Origin: Leptasterias polaris | Lineage: Eukaryota > Echinodermata > Asteroidea > Forcipulatida > Asteriidae | NCBI GenBank assembly: GCA_037783415.1 | Contig: JAZGTN010000150.1 | Location: 744,001-808,000 of the forward strand | Direction of reading: 5' to 3' | Length of the DNA stretch: 64,000 nucleotides | Part shown: piece after piece, positions 1 through 9,468 of the stretch | Layout: each line of letters begins with the position of its first letter | How positions within the stretch are numbered: the stretch's first letter is position 1 | Made by a program: the position numbers and the translations under genes | Notes under the pieces: generated by a model | What the model was told of the DNA's origin: nothing | What the model saw: only the letters and a program-made list of their open reading frames with translations | Databases searched by the model: none

Positions 1-40
1 TTCTTTGGGTAGGGGTGACTCTCAGGCCGCTAGCGCGGTC

Positions 41-46
41 TATAAA
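41..46 (+). promoter_or_regulatory. TATAAA motif of the Lc monomer
   Basis: TATAAA preceded by a GC-rich stretch (GCTAGCGCGGTC). Virtually every Lc monomer has it. Sa and Sb have TAGAAA (occasionally TAAAAA) at the same place, apart from rare chimaeras and isolated variants such as the monomer at about 32870. It lies about 200 bp upstream of the cassette ATG. The match is visible; promoter activity is inference only. Confidence 0.3.
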
Positions 47-242
47 TGTCTCTCCCCCCAAGATTTCGGTCACATGACCCCTAGAACTTGACCTTCGAGT
101 GGTGTAAATTTTGTGCCAATCCAAAAATGATGTCATGTTGATTTGACCGTGCTTACTTTGAATTTGTTTTAAAATAGCTCGTTCAACTGAAGTCGCTATT
201 GCGTCGACTTCGGATGGTCCCCGCTCGCTGGTAATTTGCGGT

Positions 243-314
243 ATGAAGATGGCGCCTGCTGGCCCTCACATTCTGATTTTCGGATTTGGGAGTATTCAGG
301 GAAGAATCAGGTAA
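243..314 (+). other. Cassette mini reading frame (first-exon-like)
   Basis: The ATG at 243 opens a 23-codon frame beginning MKMAPAGPHILIFGF. It stops at TAA 312-314, which is itself part of the GTAACA donor-like sequence. If the GT-AG intron 311-382 were removed, the frame would continue for 31 more codons to the TAG of the next Sa monomer, about 54 residues in all. The unspliced frame contains G-F-G-S-I-Q-G (residues 14-20), which resembles the GxGxxxG turn of a Rossmann fold. That is only suggestive over so few residues. ATG and frame recur in most cassettes. I do not claim an expressed protein. Confidence 0.3.
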
Positions 315-382
315 CAAAATTTGTCTCTCTGGCATGCTGTGATCAGGAGTTATTGTCAACCGTAGATTTAACTTTATTTCAG
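311..382 (+). other. Intron-like GT-AG segment in the cassette (72 bp)
   Basis: CAG|GTAACA at the left end and TTTAACTTTATTTCAG|GG at the right end match metazoan donor and acceptor consensus, with a TTTAAC branch-point-like word 16 bp before the acceptor AG. Both ends are kept in nearly all copies. Seen exceptions are a donor GT to AT in the cassette with ATG 33433, and acceptor AG losses in the cassettes with ATGs 24791, 25596 and 59201. Splicing itself is inferred. Confidence 0.35.
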
Positions 383-436
383 GGTCTCAACGTTTTCCGC
401 AGGCACTATTTCTTGGCCTTTTTTAAAACTTTCATT

Positions 437-620
437 TTCTTTGGGTAGGGGTGACTCTCTGGCCGCTAGCGCGGTCTAGAAATGTCTCTCCGCCCCAAGA
501 ATTCGGTCACATGACCCCTTGAACTTGACCTACGAGTAGTGTAAAATTTGTGCCAATCCAAAAATGATGTCAGGTTGATTTGAGCGTACTTACTTTGAAT
601 TTGCTTGAAAACTTCTCATT
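437..620 (+). repeat. Sa monomer exemplar (184 bp)
   Basis: Short satellite monomer that normally follows an L unit directly. Its diagnostic variants are GCGCGGTCTAGAAATG, AAGAATTCGG, CCCTTGAACTTGACC and GAGTAGTG. It lacks the cassette and reads straight through the insertion point as GAATTTGCTTGAAAAC. The AGGGGTGAC marker recurs at 447 and 631, giving a period of exactly 184. Confidence 0.92.
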
Positions 621-804
621 TTTTGGGGGTAGGGGTGACTCTCTGGCCGCTAGCGCCGTCTAGAAATGTCTCTCCGCCCCAAGAATTTGGTCACATGACC
701 CCTTAAACTTGACCTACGAGTGGTGTAAAATTTGTGCCAATCCAAAAATGATGTCAGGTTGATTTGAGCGTACTTACTTTGAATTTGCTTGGAAACTTCT
801 CATT
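621..804 (+). repeat. Sb monomer exemplar (184 bp)
   Basis: Second short monomer flavour, usually third in the L-Sa-Sb higher-order unit. Diagnostic variants are a G-run in place of TCTTTGGG before TAGGGG, GCGCCGTCTAGAAATG, AAGAATTTGG, CCCTTAAACTTGACC and GAGTGGTG. The AGGGGTGAC marker at 631 and 815 again gives 184. Extra consecutive Sb copies account for the 989, 1173 and 1357-bp spacings elsewhere. Confidence 0.9.
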
Positions 805-3800
805 TTCTTTGGGTAGGGGTGACTCTCTGGCCGCTAGCGCGGTCTATAAATGTCTCTCCCCCCAAGATTTCGGTCACATGACCCCTAGAACTTGACCTTC
901 GAGTGGTGTAAATTTTGTGCCAATCCAAAAATGATGTCAGGTTGATTTGAGCGTACTTACTTTGAATTTGCTTGAAAACTTCTCATTTTTGGGGGGTAGG
1001 GGTGACTCTCTGGCCGCTAGCGCCGTCTAGAAATGTCTCTCCGCCCCAAGAATTTGGTCACATGACCCCTTAAACTTGACCTACGAGTGGTGTAAAATTT
1101 GTGCCAATCCAAAAATGATGTCAGGTTGATTTGATCGTACTTTGAATTTGCTTGAAAACTTCTCATTTTCTTTGGGTAGGGGTGACTCTCTGGCCGCTAG
1201 CGCGGTCTATAAATGTCTCTCCCCCCCAAGATTTCGGTCACATGACCCCTAGAACTTGACCTTCGAGTGGTGTAAATTTTGTGCCAATCCAAAAATGATG
1301 TCATGTTGATTTGACCGTGCTTACTTTGAATTTGTTTTAAAATAGCTCGTTCAACTGAAGTCGCTATTGCGTCGACTTCGGATGGTCCCCGCTCGCTGGT
1401 AATTTGCGGTATGAAGATGGCGCCTGCTGGCCCTCACATTCTGATTTTCGGATTTGGGAGTATTCAGGGAAGAATCAGGTAACAAAATTTGTCTCTCTGG
1501 CATGCTGTGATCAGGAGTTATTGTCAACCGTAGATTTAACTTTATTTCAGGGTCTCAACGTTTTCCGCAGGCACTATTTCTTGGCCTTTTTTAAAACTTT
1601 CATTTTCTTTGGGTAGGGGTGACTCTCTGGCCGCTAGCGCGGTCTAGAAATGTCTCTCCGCCCCAAGAATTCGGTCACATGACCCCTTGAACTTGACCTA
1701 CGAGTAGTGTACAATTTGTGCCAATCCAAAAATGATGTCAGGTTGATTTGAGCGTACTTACTTTGAATTTGCTTGAAAACTTCTCATTTTTGGGGGGTAG
1801 GGGTGACTCTCTGGCCGCTAGCGCCGTCTAGAAATGTCTCTCCGCCCCAATAATTTGGTCACATGACCCCTTAAACTTGACCTACGAGTGGTGTAAAATT
1901 TGTGCCAATCCAAAAATGATGTCAGGTTGATTTGAGCGTACTTACTTTGAATTTGCTTGAAAACTTCTCATTTTCTTTGGGTAGGGGTGACTCTCTGGCC
2001 GCTAGCGCGGTCTATAAATGTCTCTCCCCCCAAGATTTTGGTCACATGACCCCTAGAACTTGACCTTCGAGTGGTGTAAATTTTGTGCCAATCCAAAATT
2101 GATGTCATGTTGATTTGACCGTGCTTACTTTGAATTTGTTTTAAAATAGCTCGTTCAACTGAAGTCGCTATTGCGTCGACTTCGGATGGTCCCCGCTCGC
2201 TGGTAATTTGCGGTATGAAGATGGCGCCTGCTGGCCCTCACATTCTGATTTTCGGATTTGGGAGTATTCAGGGAAGAATCAGGTAACAAAATTTGTCTCT
2301 CTGGCATGCTGTGATCAGGAGTTATTGTCAACCGTAGATTTAACTTTATTTCAGGGTCTCAACGTTTTCCGCAGGCACTATTTCTTGGCCTTTTTTAAAA
2401 CTTTCATTTTCTTTGGGTAGGGGTGACTCTCTGGCCGCTAGCGCGGTCTAGAAATGTCTCTCCGCCCCAAGAATTCGGTCACATGACCCCTTGAACTTGA
2501 CCTACGAGTAGTGTACAATTTGTGCCAATCCAAAAATGATGTCAGGTTGATTTGAGCGTACTTACTTTGAATTTGCTTGAAAACTTCTCATTTTTGGGGG
2601 GTAGGGGTGACTCTCTGGCCGCTAGCGCCGTCTAGAAATGTCTCTCCGCCCCAATAATTTGGTCACATGACCCCTTAAACTTGACCTACGAGTGGTGTAA
2701 AATTTGTGCCAATCCAAAAATGATGTCAGGTTGATTTGAGCGTACTTACTTTGAATTTGCTTGAAAACTTCTCATTTTCTTTGGGTAGGGGTGACTCTCT
2801 GGCCGCTAGCGCGGTCTATAAATGTCTCTCCCCCCAAGATTTTGGTCACATGACCCCTAGAACTTGACCTTCGAGTGGTGTAAATTTTGTGCCAATCCAA
2901 AATTGATGTCATGTTGATTTGACCGTGCTTACTTTGAATTTGTTTTAAAATAGCTCGTTCAACTGAAGTCGCTATTGCGTCGACTTCGGATGGTCCCCGC
3001 TCGCTGGTAATTTGCGGTATGAAGATGGCGCCTGCTGGCCCTCACATTCTGATTTTCGGATTTGGGAGTATTCAGGGAAGAATCAGGTAACAACATTTGT
3101 CTCTCTGGCATGCTGTGATCAGGAGTTATTGTCAACCGTAGATTTAACTTTATTTCAGGGTCTCAACGTTTTCCGCAGGCACTATTTCTTGGCCTTTTTT
3201 AAAACTTTCATTTTCTTTGGGTAGGGGTGACTCTCTGGCCGCTAGCGCGGTCTATAAATGTCTCTCCCCCCCAAGATTTCGGTCATATGACCCCTAGAAC
3301 TTGACCTTCGAGTGGTGTAAATTTTGTGCCAATCCAAAAATGATGTCATGTTGATTTGACCGTGCTTACTTTGAATTTGTTTTAAAATAGCTCGTTCAAC
3401 TGAAGTCGCTATTGCGTCGACTTCGGATGGTCCCCGCTCGCTGGTAATTTGCGGTATGAAGATGGCGCCTGCTGGCCCTCACATTCTGATTTTCGGATTT
3501 GGGAGTATTCAGGGAAGAATCAGGTAACAAAATTTGTCTCTCTGGCATGCTGTGATCAGGAGTTATTGTCAACCGTAGATTTAACTTTATTTCAGGGTCT
3601 CAACGTTTTCCGCAGGCACTATTTCTTGGCCTTTTTTAAAACTTTCATTTTCTTTGGGTAGGGGTGACTCTCTGGCCGCTAGCGCGGTCTAGAAATGTCT
3701 CTCCGCCCCAAGAATTCGGTCACATGACCCCTTGAACTTGACCTACGAGTAGTGTACAATTTGTGCCAATCCAAAAATGATGTCAGGTTGATTTGAGCGT

Positions 3801-6800
3801 ACTTACTTTGAATTTGCTTGAAAACTTCTCATTTTTGGGGGGTAGGGGTGACTCTCTGGCCGCTAGCGCCGTCTAGAAATGTCTCTCCGCCCCAATAATT
3901 TGGTCACATGACCCCTTAAACTTGACCTACGAGTGGTGTAAAATTTGTGCCAATCCAAAAATGATGTCAGGTTGATTTGAGCGTACTTACTTTGAATTTG
4001 CTTGAAAACTTCTCATTTTCTTTGGGTAGGGGTGACTCTCTGGCCGCTAGCGCGGTCTATAAATGTCTCTCCCCCCAAGATTTTGGTCACATGACCCCTA
4101 GAACTTGACCTTCGAGTGGTGTAAATTTTGTGCCAATCCAAAATTGATGTCATGTTGATTTGACCGTGCTTACTTTGAATTTGTTTTAAAATAGCTCGTT
4201 CAACTGAAGTCGCTATTGCGTCGACTTCGGATGGTCCCCGCTCGCTGGTAATTTGCGGTATGAAGATGGCGCCTGCTGGCCCTCACATTCTGATTTTCGG
4301 ATTTGGGAGTATTCAGGGAAGAATCAGGTAACAACATTTGTCTCTCTGGCATGCTGTGATCAGGAGTTATTGTCAACCGTAGATTTAACTTTATTTCAGG
4401 GTCTCAACGTTTTCCGCAGGCACTATTTCTTGGCCTTTTTTAAAACTTTCATTTTCTTTGGGTAGGGGTGACTCTCTGGCCGCTAGCGCGGTCTATAAAT
4501 GTCTCTCCCCCCCAAGATTTCGGTCATATGACCCCTAGAACTTGACCTTCGAGTGGTGTAAATTTTGTGCCAATCCAAAAATGATGTCATGTTGATTTGA
4601 CCGTGCTTACTTTGAATTTGTTTTAAAATAGCTCGTTCAACTGAAGTCGCTATTGCGTCGACTTCGGATGGTCCCCGCTCGCTGGTAATTTGCGGTATGA
4701 AGATGGCGCCTGCTGGCCCTCACATTCTGATTTTCGGATTTGGGAGTATTCAGGGAAGAATCAGGTAACACAATGTGTCTCTCTGGCATGCTGTGATCAG
4801 GAGTTATTGTCAACCGTAGATTTAACTTTATTTCAGGGTCTCAACGTTTTCCGCAGGCACTATTTCTTGGCCTTTTTTAAAACTTTCATTTTCTTTGGTT
4901 AGGGGTGACTCTCTGGCCGCTAGCGCGGTCTAGAAATGTCTCTCCGCCCCAAGAATTCGGTCACATGACCCCTTGAACTTGACCTACGAGTAGTGTAAAA
5001 TTTGTTCCAATCCAAAAATGATGTCAGGTTGATTTGAGCGTACTTACTTTGAATTTGCTTGAAAACTTCTCATTTTTTGGGGGTAGGGGTGACTCTCTGG
5101 CCGCTAGCGCCGTCTGGAAATGTCTCTCCGCCCCAAGAATTTGGTCACATGACCCCTTAAACTTGACCTACGAGTGGTGTAAAATTTGTGCCAATCCAAA
5201 AATGATGTCAGGTTGATTTGAGCGTACTTACTTTGAATTTGCTTGAAAACTTCTCATTTTCTTTGGGTAGGGGTGACTCTCTGGCCGCTAGCGCGGTCTA
5301 TAAATGTCTCTCCCCCCCAAGATTTCGGTCACATGACTCCTAGAACTTGACCTTCGAGTGGTGTAAATTTTGTGCCAATCCAAAAATGATGTCATGTTGA
5401 TTTGACCGTGCTTACTTTGAATTTGTTTTAAAATAGCTCGTTCAACTGAAGTCGCTATTGCGTCGACTTCGGATGGTCCCCGCTCGCTGGTAATTTGCGG
5501 TATGAAGATGGCGCCTGCTGGCCCTCACATTCTGATTTTCGGATTTGGGAGTATTCAGGGAAGAATCAGGTAACAACATTTGTCTCTCTGGCATGCTGTG
5601 ATCAGGAGTTATTGTCAACCGTAGATTTAACTTTATTTCAGGGTCTCAACGTTTTCCGCAGGCACTATTTCTTGGCCTTTTTTAAAACTTTCATTTTCTT
5701 TGGGTAGGGGTGACTCTCTGGCCGCTAGCGCGGTCTAGAAATGTCTCTCCGCCCCAAGAATTCGGTCACATGACCCTTTGAACTTGACCTACGAGTAGTG
5801 TAAAATTTGTGCCAATCCAAAAATGATGTCAGGTTGATTTGAGCGTACTTACTTTGAATTTGCTTGAAAACTTCTCATTGTTTGGGGGTAGGGGTGACTC
5901 TCTGGCCGCTAGCGCCGTCTAGAAATGTCTCTCCGCCCCAAGAATTTAGTCACATGACCCCTTAAACTTGACCTACGAGTGGTGTAAAATTTGTGCCAAT
6001 CCAAAAATGATGTCAGGTTGATTTGAGCGTACTTACTTTGAATTTGCTTGAAAACTTCTCATTTTCTTTGGGTAGGGGTAACTCTCTGGCCGCTAGCGCG
6101 GTCTATAAATGTCTCTCCCCCCCAAGATTTCGGTCACATGACCCCTAGAACTTGACCTTCGAGTGGTGTAAATTTTGAGCCAATCCAAAAATGATGTCAT
6201 GTTGATTTGACCGTGCTTACTTTGAATTTGTTTTAAAATAGCTCGTTCAACTGAAGTCGCTATTGCGTCGACTTCGGATGGTCCCCGCTCGCTGGTAATT
6301 TGCGGTATGAAGATGGCGCCTGCTGGCCCTCACATTCTGATTTTCGGATTTGGGAGTATTCAGGGAAGAATCAGGTAACAACATTTGTCTCTCTGGCATG
6401 CTGTGATCAGGAGTTATTGTCAACCGTAGATTTAACTTTATTTCAGGGTCTCAACGTTTTCCGCAGGCACTATTTCTTGGCCTTTTTTAAAACTTTCATT
6501 TTCTTTGGGTAGGGGTGACTCTCTGGCCGCTAGCGCGGTCTAGAAATGTCTCTCCGCCCCAAGAATTCGGTCACATGACCCTTTGAACTTGACCTACGAG
6601 TAGTGTAAAATTTGTGCCAATCCAAAAATGATGTCAGGTTGATTTGAGCGTACTTACTTTGAATTTGCTTGAAAACTTCTCATTGTTTGGGGGTAGGGGT
6701 GACTCTCTGGCCGCTAGCGCCGTCTAGAAATGTCTCTCCGCCCCAAGAATTTGGTCACATGACCCCTTAAACTTGACCTACGAGTGGTGTAAAATATGTG

Positions 6801-7150
6801 CCAATCCAAAAATGATGTCAGGTTGATTTGAGCGTACTTACTTTGAATTTGCTTGAAAACTTCTCATTTTCTTTGGGTAGGGGTGACTCTCTGGCCGCTA
6901 GCGCGGTCTATAAATGTCTCTCCCCCCCCAAGATTTCGGTCACATGACTCCTAGAACTTGACCTTCGAGTGGTGTAAATTTTGTGCCAATCCAAAAATGA
7001 TGTCATGTTGATTTGACCGTGCTTACTTTGAATTTGTTTTAAAATAGCTCGTTCAACTGAAGTCGCTATTGCGTCGACTTCGGATGGTCCCCGCTCGCTG
7101 GTAATTTGCGGTATGAAGATGGCGCCTGCTGGCCACGGCCGTTCCGCAGT

Positions 7151-7166
7151 ATTAAAATGTGCACGC
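7151..7166 (+). repeat. Subterminal inverted repeat, left copy
   Basis: ATTAAAATGTGCACGC matches the reverse complement of 10786-10801 at 14 of 16 positions, both mismatches being transitions. Each copy lies 14-17 bp inside a CACG word (7134 on the left; the complement ends at 10815 on the right). A CAC-starting end is the form seen in RAG recombination signals and in Transib and CACTA/Chapaev transposons, so this may mark the original transposon end. Confidence 0.45.
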
Positions 7167-8047
7167 CCTCAGTGTTCACGCTGCGTCCAGTTCATTCTGA
7201 CAAGTTACGCGCGCGCGACATTTGCAAGTTTATGTTTACACCTGAAAAAGGTCACGTTTTGTGATTTGCATATCACCATTTCCTTAAATTTCATTGGTCG
7301 CAGGAATGTTTTGAATAAAAATAGTGATAATTCTCATGAATATTCATCTGATTAATCCTTACTTGGATCTCCGAGGTCAATTCAGCCATGTGAGCTGCAA
7401 TCCAGGGGCCACTGCGTACGGGGTGTCATGGTGTCGTCGTTTTACTATTTTGGCGTGCGAATGACGTGCAAAAGAGTGTTATTTTATGGAAATAAGAGTT
7501 TTCATCAACAAAATCTGACCACAGATGTTTAAAAGAAGCATACTCCAAGCCAATCAGGATAAAAGAAGGTAAAAGACAGCGGGATGATTTGTGATATTAG
7601 AGATTTTGTTTGGTTATTTTCCAACGTGTGAAAAATGATCTTTCGTTTATTATGTACATTCAATACACTATAATATACAGAGGCTACGTAGAGTTTGCAT
7701 ACGTTCATTTTGTACATCGTTGTGTCAGTGTCGGGATATTTTCATGACTGATTTCAAACTAGCCTAGGCCCTATGATTTAAGTTGTTAGGCCTACTGCAT
7801 CTGTGTTTTCAAAACAATTTTTTACTAGGGTATATATTATAGGCCTACTTTTTTGAATGAAAACTGGAAAAAATTTCATTCTACATGTACATACAATCCT
7901 CCGATCCATCATGCCAACCCAAATGCAAATAATAATATACTAAATCGTGATTTGATTCTGGTCCCTGGGTGTCTGGAATAACACGTTTCTTGAAGTGAAC
8001 TGTTACGTCCTGTGGTGGTATGGCTTAATTAATGGACATTATGTTTT

Positions 8048-8053
8048 TTTATT
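8048..8053 (-). terminator. Candidate polyadenylation signal AATAAA
   Basis: TTTATT on the plus strand reads AATAAA on the minus strand, about 435 nt past the stop codon of the RAG1-N/transposase-like gene. It is the nearest canonical signal I found downstream. The word is common in AT-rich DNA, so support is weak; another copy lies at 7646-7651. Confidence 0.25.
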
Positions 8054-8487
8054 GGGATTGCTGATAATTAAACATTTTCTTATTTTCTCGAAATTACACA
8101 GCCACTGTCGAACTCGAACCCTGCCAGTGCCAGCTTACCAAAGCAGAGAGGACTATAAGTAGGCCTACATGTGAAGGTGAGTGACTATTCCAAGTAAAAT
8201 TGTAACGCTACACTAGTCCGACTTGTATTTTCATTTTGAAGCCTTTAAACTCAGCTGTGCTATTCATAATTTTGGAAATTAAAAGTCTTGCTGTGCATGT
8301 ACCCCCCCCCCCCTTTGGCAAATTTGCATGCATATTATTTACACTATCTTGTCATCATGTATCATTCAGCTGTTGAAAACAATTGTTTAAGTTTGATGTG
8401 ATCATGATATGATGTATTTGCACACAAAATATTATAGCGTAGTAAATTAATACCCAACTTGAACCTTGCTTAAAAACAATATTTGTG

Positions 8488-9099
8488 TTATTCTTCTATT
8501 TTTGCTTTTTTTCTACATGTGATGACTTTGGCTTGTACTTCTGGAGTGGTTGACAAGTGGTGACGTCGCATTGTTGTCATGAGACGCTGTACAACACGAC
8601 CTGTCCTGTTGAACTCGGTGTGTATGAGCTCGCCTCCTTGCTCATTGAGGAGGCCAAACCCAACACCAAACCTGGACAGCTGTTCAACGGCGTGGTTCTC
8701 CAATAAGTGCATCTTTGGTGTGATGCTGGATTCAGGGAAACTCTCTCGGTAAGATGCCATGAAGACCTTGATACACATATCTGCAACAACAAAAAAAACA
8801 TCATTACTCTGGACTGGTATTAACATTGGTACTTCACAACAAAAATTAAATGGAGTTGAGTAATTACCAATGCGGTTCAAGTCATCTGGTGATAATGCCC
8901 TCCTATGGTTTATCGCAAAGTGTGCATCGGCAAATTTTAGGAAAATATCCTCGAAAGTAGACCCCAATTTAGCTGCTTCTCTGATGAGTTCTTGCTGATG
9001 TTTCAGTGGAATGTCATCGTTGGATACACTTTGAAGGATTCTGGGGGGTCCGCTTTTGGTGGATTTTCGAGGAGATTTGATTGAGCTGTGAGCAATTTT
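8488..9099 (-). CDS. Transposase C-terminal tail, exons 2 and 3
   Basis: Exon 2 (9099-8868) and exon 3 (8780-8488, TAA at 8490-8488) add 174 residues, giving a predicted 521-residue product with exon 1. Exon 2 starts with a basic linker (SPRKSTKSG) and continues into a helical stretch (ELIREAAKLGSTFEDIF). Exon 3 contains KMHLLENH (447-454) and GFGLLNEQGGELIHTEFN (465-482). A KMH...EQGGE..H..FN block is, as I recall, common near the C-terminus of a group of invertebrate DDE-type transposases; the Glu of EQGGE (E471 or E475) is then a candidate for the last catalytic acidic residue. The upstream core with the two catalytic Asp is not found, so the product is probably inactive as a transposase. 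It could be a decayed element or a short fusion; transcript data would decide. Confidence 0.6.
   Translation of the reverse strand, partial: KIAHSSIKSPRKSTKSGPPRILQSVSNDDIPLKHQQELIREAAKLGSTFEDIFLKFADAHFAINHRRALSPDDLNRIGNYSTPFNFCCEVPMLIPVQSNDVFFVVADMCIKVFMASYRESFPESSITPKMHLLENHAVEQLSRFGVGFGLLNEQGGELIHTEFNRTGRVVQRLMTTMRRHHLSTTPEVQAKVITCRKKAKIEE
8781..8867 (-). other. Predicted intron 2 (87 bp)
   Basis: Donor GTAATT begins at 8867 after CGCATTG; acceptor TTTTTTTTGTTGTTGCAG ends at 8781 with a strong pyrimidine/T tract. Removing it joins G|AT to give an Asp codon and keeps the frame. Retaining it inserts 29 extra residues (NYSTPFNFCC...) without a stop, so the frame alone does not prove splicing, but the acceptor is a textbook match. 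Confidence 0.65.
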
Positions 9100-9468
9100 C
9101 TGCACAAACAATGGTTGTAAAGATGAGATGTAAAAAATGGATTGTCATAATTTGTGTTAGTATAAAACAGCATCATTGAATACAAAATGTACTATTTGTA
9201 AATTTGTAAATTTTGACTTAGTAATGTTTAAATGTGTTTACGTTTGGGTGTTTGTGTTGGCATTAAGCAGAAATTATGTGTTTGATGTTCTATTTCAGAA
9301 GCTAAATCCTAACCATCAATATTTTTATTATTATGAAAATGTTTATTAAGTACATAATTTATTGATGGCTGTGGTATGCGAATGATGTAAATTTGACTTG
9401 TACACTTGTAAAAAGTATTTAAAGAAAATAATAATTAATAACAATGCAAGTTGTTTTACAATACATAC
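9100..9468 (-). other. Predicted intron 1 (369 bp, phase 0)
   Basis: Donor GTATGT starts at 9468 after ...ACACCAGGCCGG. Acceptor TTTGTGCAG ends at 9100 before AAAATTGCTCAC. Both flanking exons are in phase 0, so the joined frame stays open. The segment is AT-rich with no conserved frame. It is too short to hide a transposase catalytic core. The frame continuing upstream of exon 2 has no ATG, only a TTG, which supports a splice acceptor rather than a start. Confidence 0.6.

Larger units (their letters stand above)
175..420 (+). repeat. 246-bp cassette inserted in the Lc monomer (exemplar)
   Basis: Sequence present only in L units. On the left, GAATTTG-TTTTAAAA precedes it; on the right, TTTTAAAA-CTTTCATTTT follows. 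The short monomers have the uninterrupted GAATTTG-CTTGAAAA-CTTCTCATTTT, so the cassette sits inside a monomer and is bracketed by an 8-bp direct repeat (167-174 and 421-428) that looks like a target-site duplication. The cassette ends show no obvious terminal inverted repeats. Its first half is CpG-rich (around GCGTCGACTTCGG). It contains an ATG at 243 and an intron-like GT-AG segment. About 71 near-complete copies and four truncated ones occur in the window. Confidence 0.85.
1..436 (+). repeat. L unit exemplar (Lc monomer plus cassette)
   Basis: First complete L unit, running from one TTCTTTGGGTAGGGG to the next. It is an Lc-type 184-bp monomer with an additional cassette at 175-420. Lc differs from the short monomers by TATAAA in place of TAGAAA, a run of 6 or more C residues, CTAGAACTTGACCTTCGAG, and TTTGACCGTGC. 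The C-run varies between copies (up to about 12 near 34050), which explains most 1-bp differences in unit length. Confidence 0.93.
1..7134 (+). repeat. Satellite array, left block, subfamily A
   Basis: Head-to-tail tandem array of 437-bp L units and 184-bp short monomers, all in one orientation, continuing off the left window edge. The ATGs of complete cassettes lie at 243, 1411, 2215, 3019, 3456, 4260, 4697, 5502 and 6307, and a tenth cassette (ATG 7115) is cut by the island. Spacings are 1168, 804, 804, 437, 804, 437, 805 and 805, that is one L unit plus 4, 2, 2, 0, 2, 0, 2 and 2 short monomers. The 1168 spacing is 5 bp short, mostly from a small deletion near 1131-1140. The segment with ATGs 3019/3456 is duplicated 1241 bp downstream (4260/4697) with shared variants (AACAACATTTG in the cassette, GGTCATATGACC in the next monomer). 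Subfamily A is marked by GGTCACATGACC, AAAATAGCTCG and GTTATTGTCAACC. No host gene is supported here. Confidence 0.97.
7143..8487. other. 3' flank of the transposase-like gene, no gene seen
   Basis: AT-rich sequence downstream of the minus-strand gene. No frame of convincing coding character is present; the longest (about 62 codons, minus strand 7529-7717) is low-complexity and has no recognisable motif. It contains three TAGGCCTA palindromes (7787-7794, 7840-7847, 8160-8167) and a run of 12 or more C around 8301-8313. Confidence 0.6.

Noticed and set aside
236..448. Recurring 70-codon plus-strand frames, one per cassette
   Set aside because: They start at TTG, not ATG, span the intron-like segment, and are conserved only because the DNA repeat is. 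The ATG in the cassette is in another frame. No protein motif is present.
437..460. Telomere-like or G-quadruplex-forming TTTGGGTAGGGG / GGGGGGTAGGGG
   Set aside because: Only two G-runs per monomer, not tandem, so neither a telomeric repeat nor an intramolecular quadruplex is supported.
1..7134. CRISPR-like array of regularly spaced repeats
   Set aside because: The whole 184-bp unit repeats, with no short direct repeat separating unique spacers. This is satellite DNA.
7113..7355. 80-codon frame crossing the left island junction
   Set aside because: It begins in the satellite cassette and reads into the island by chance; the second part has no motif.
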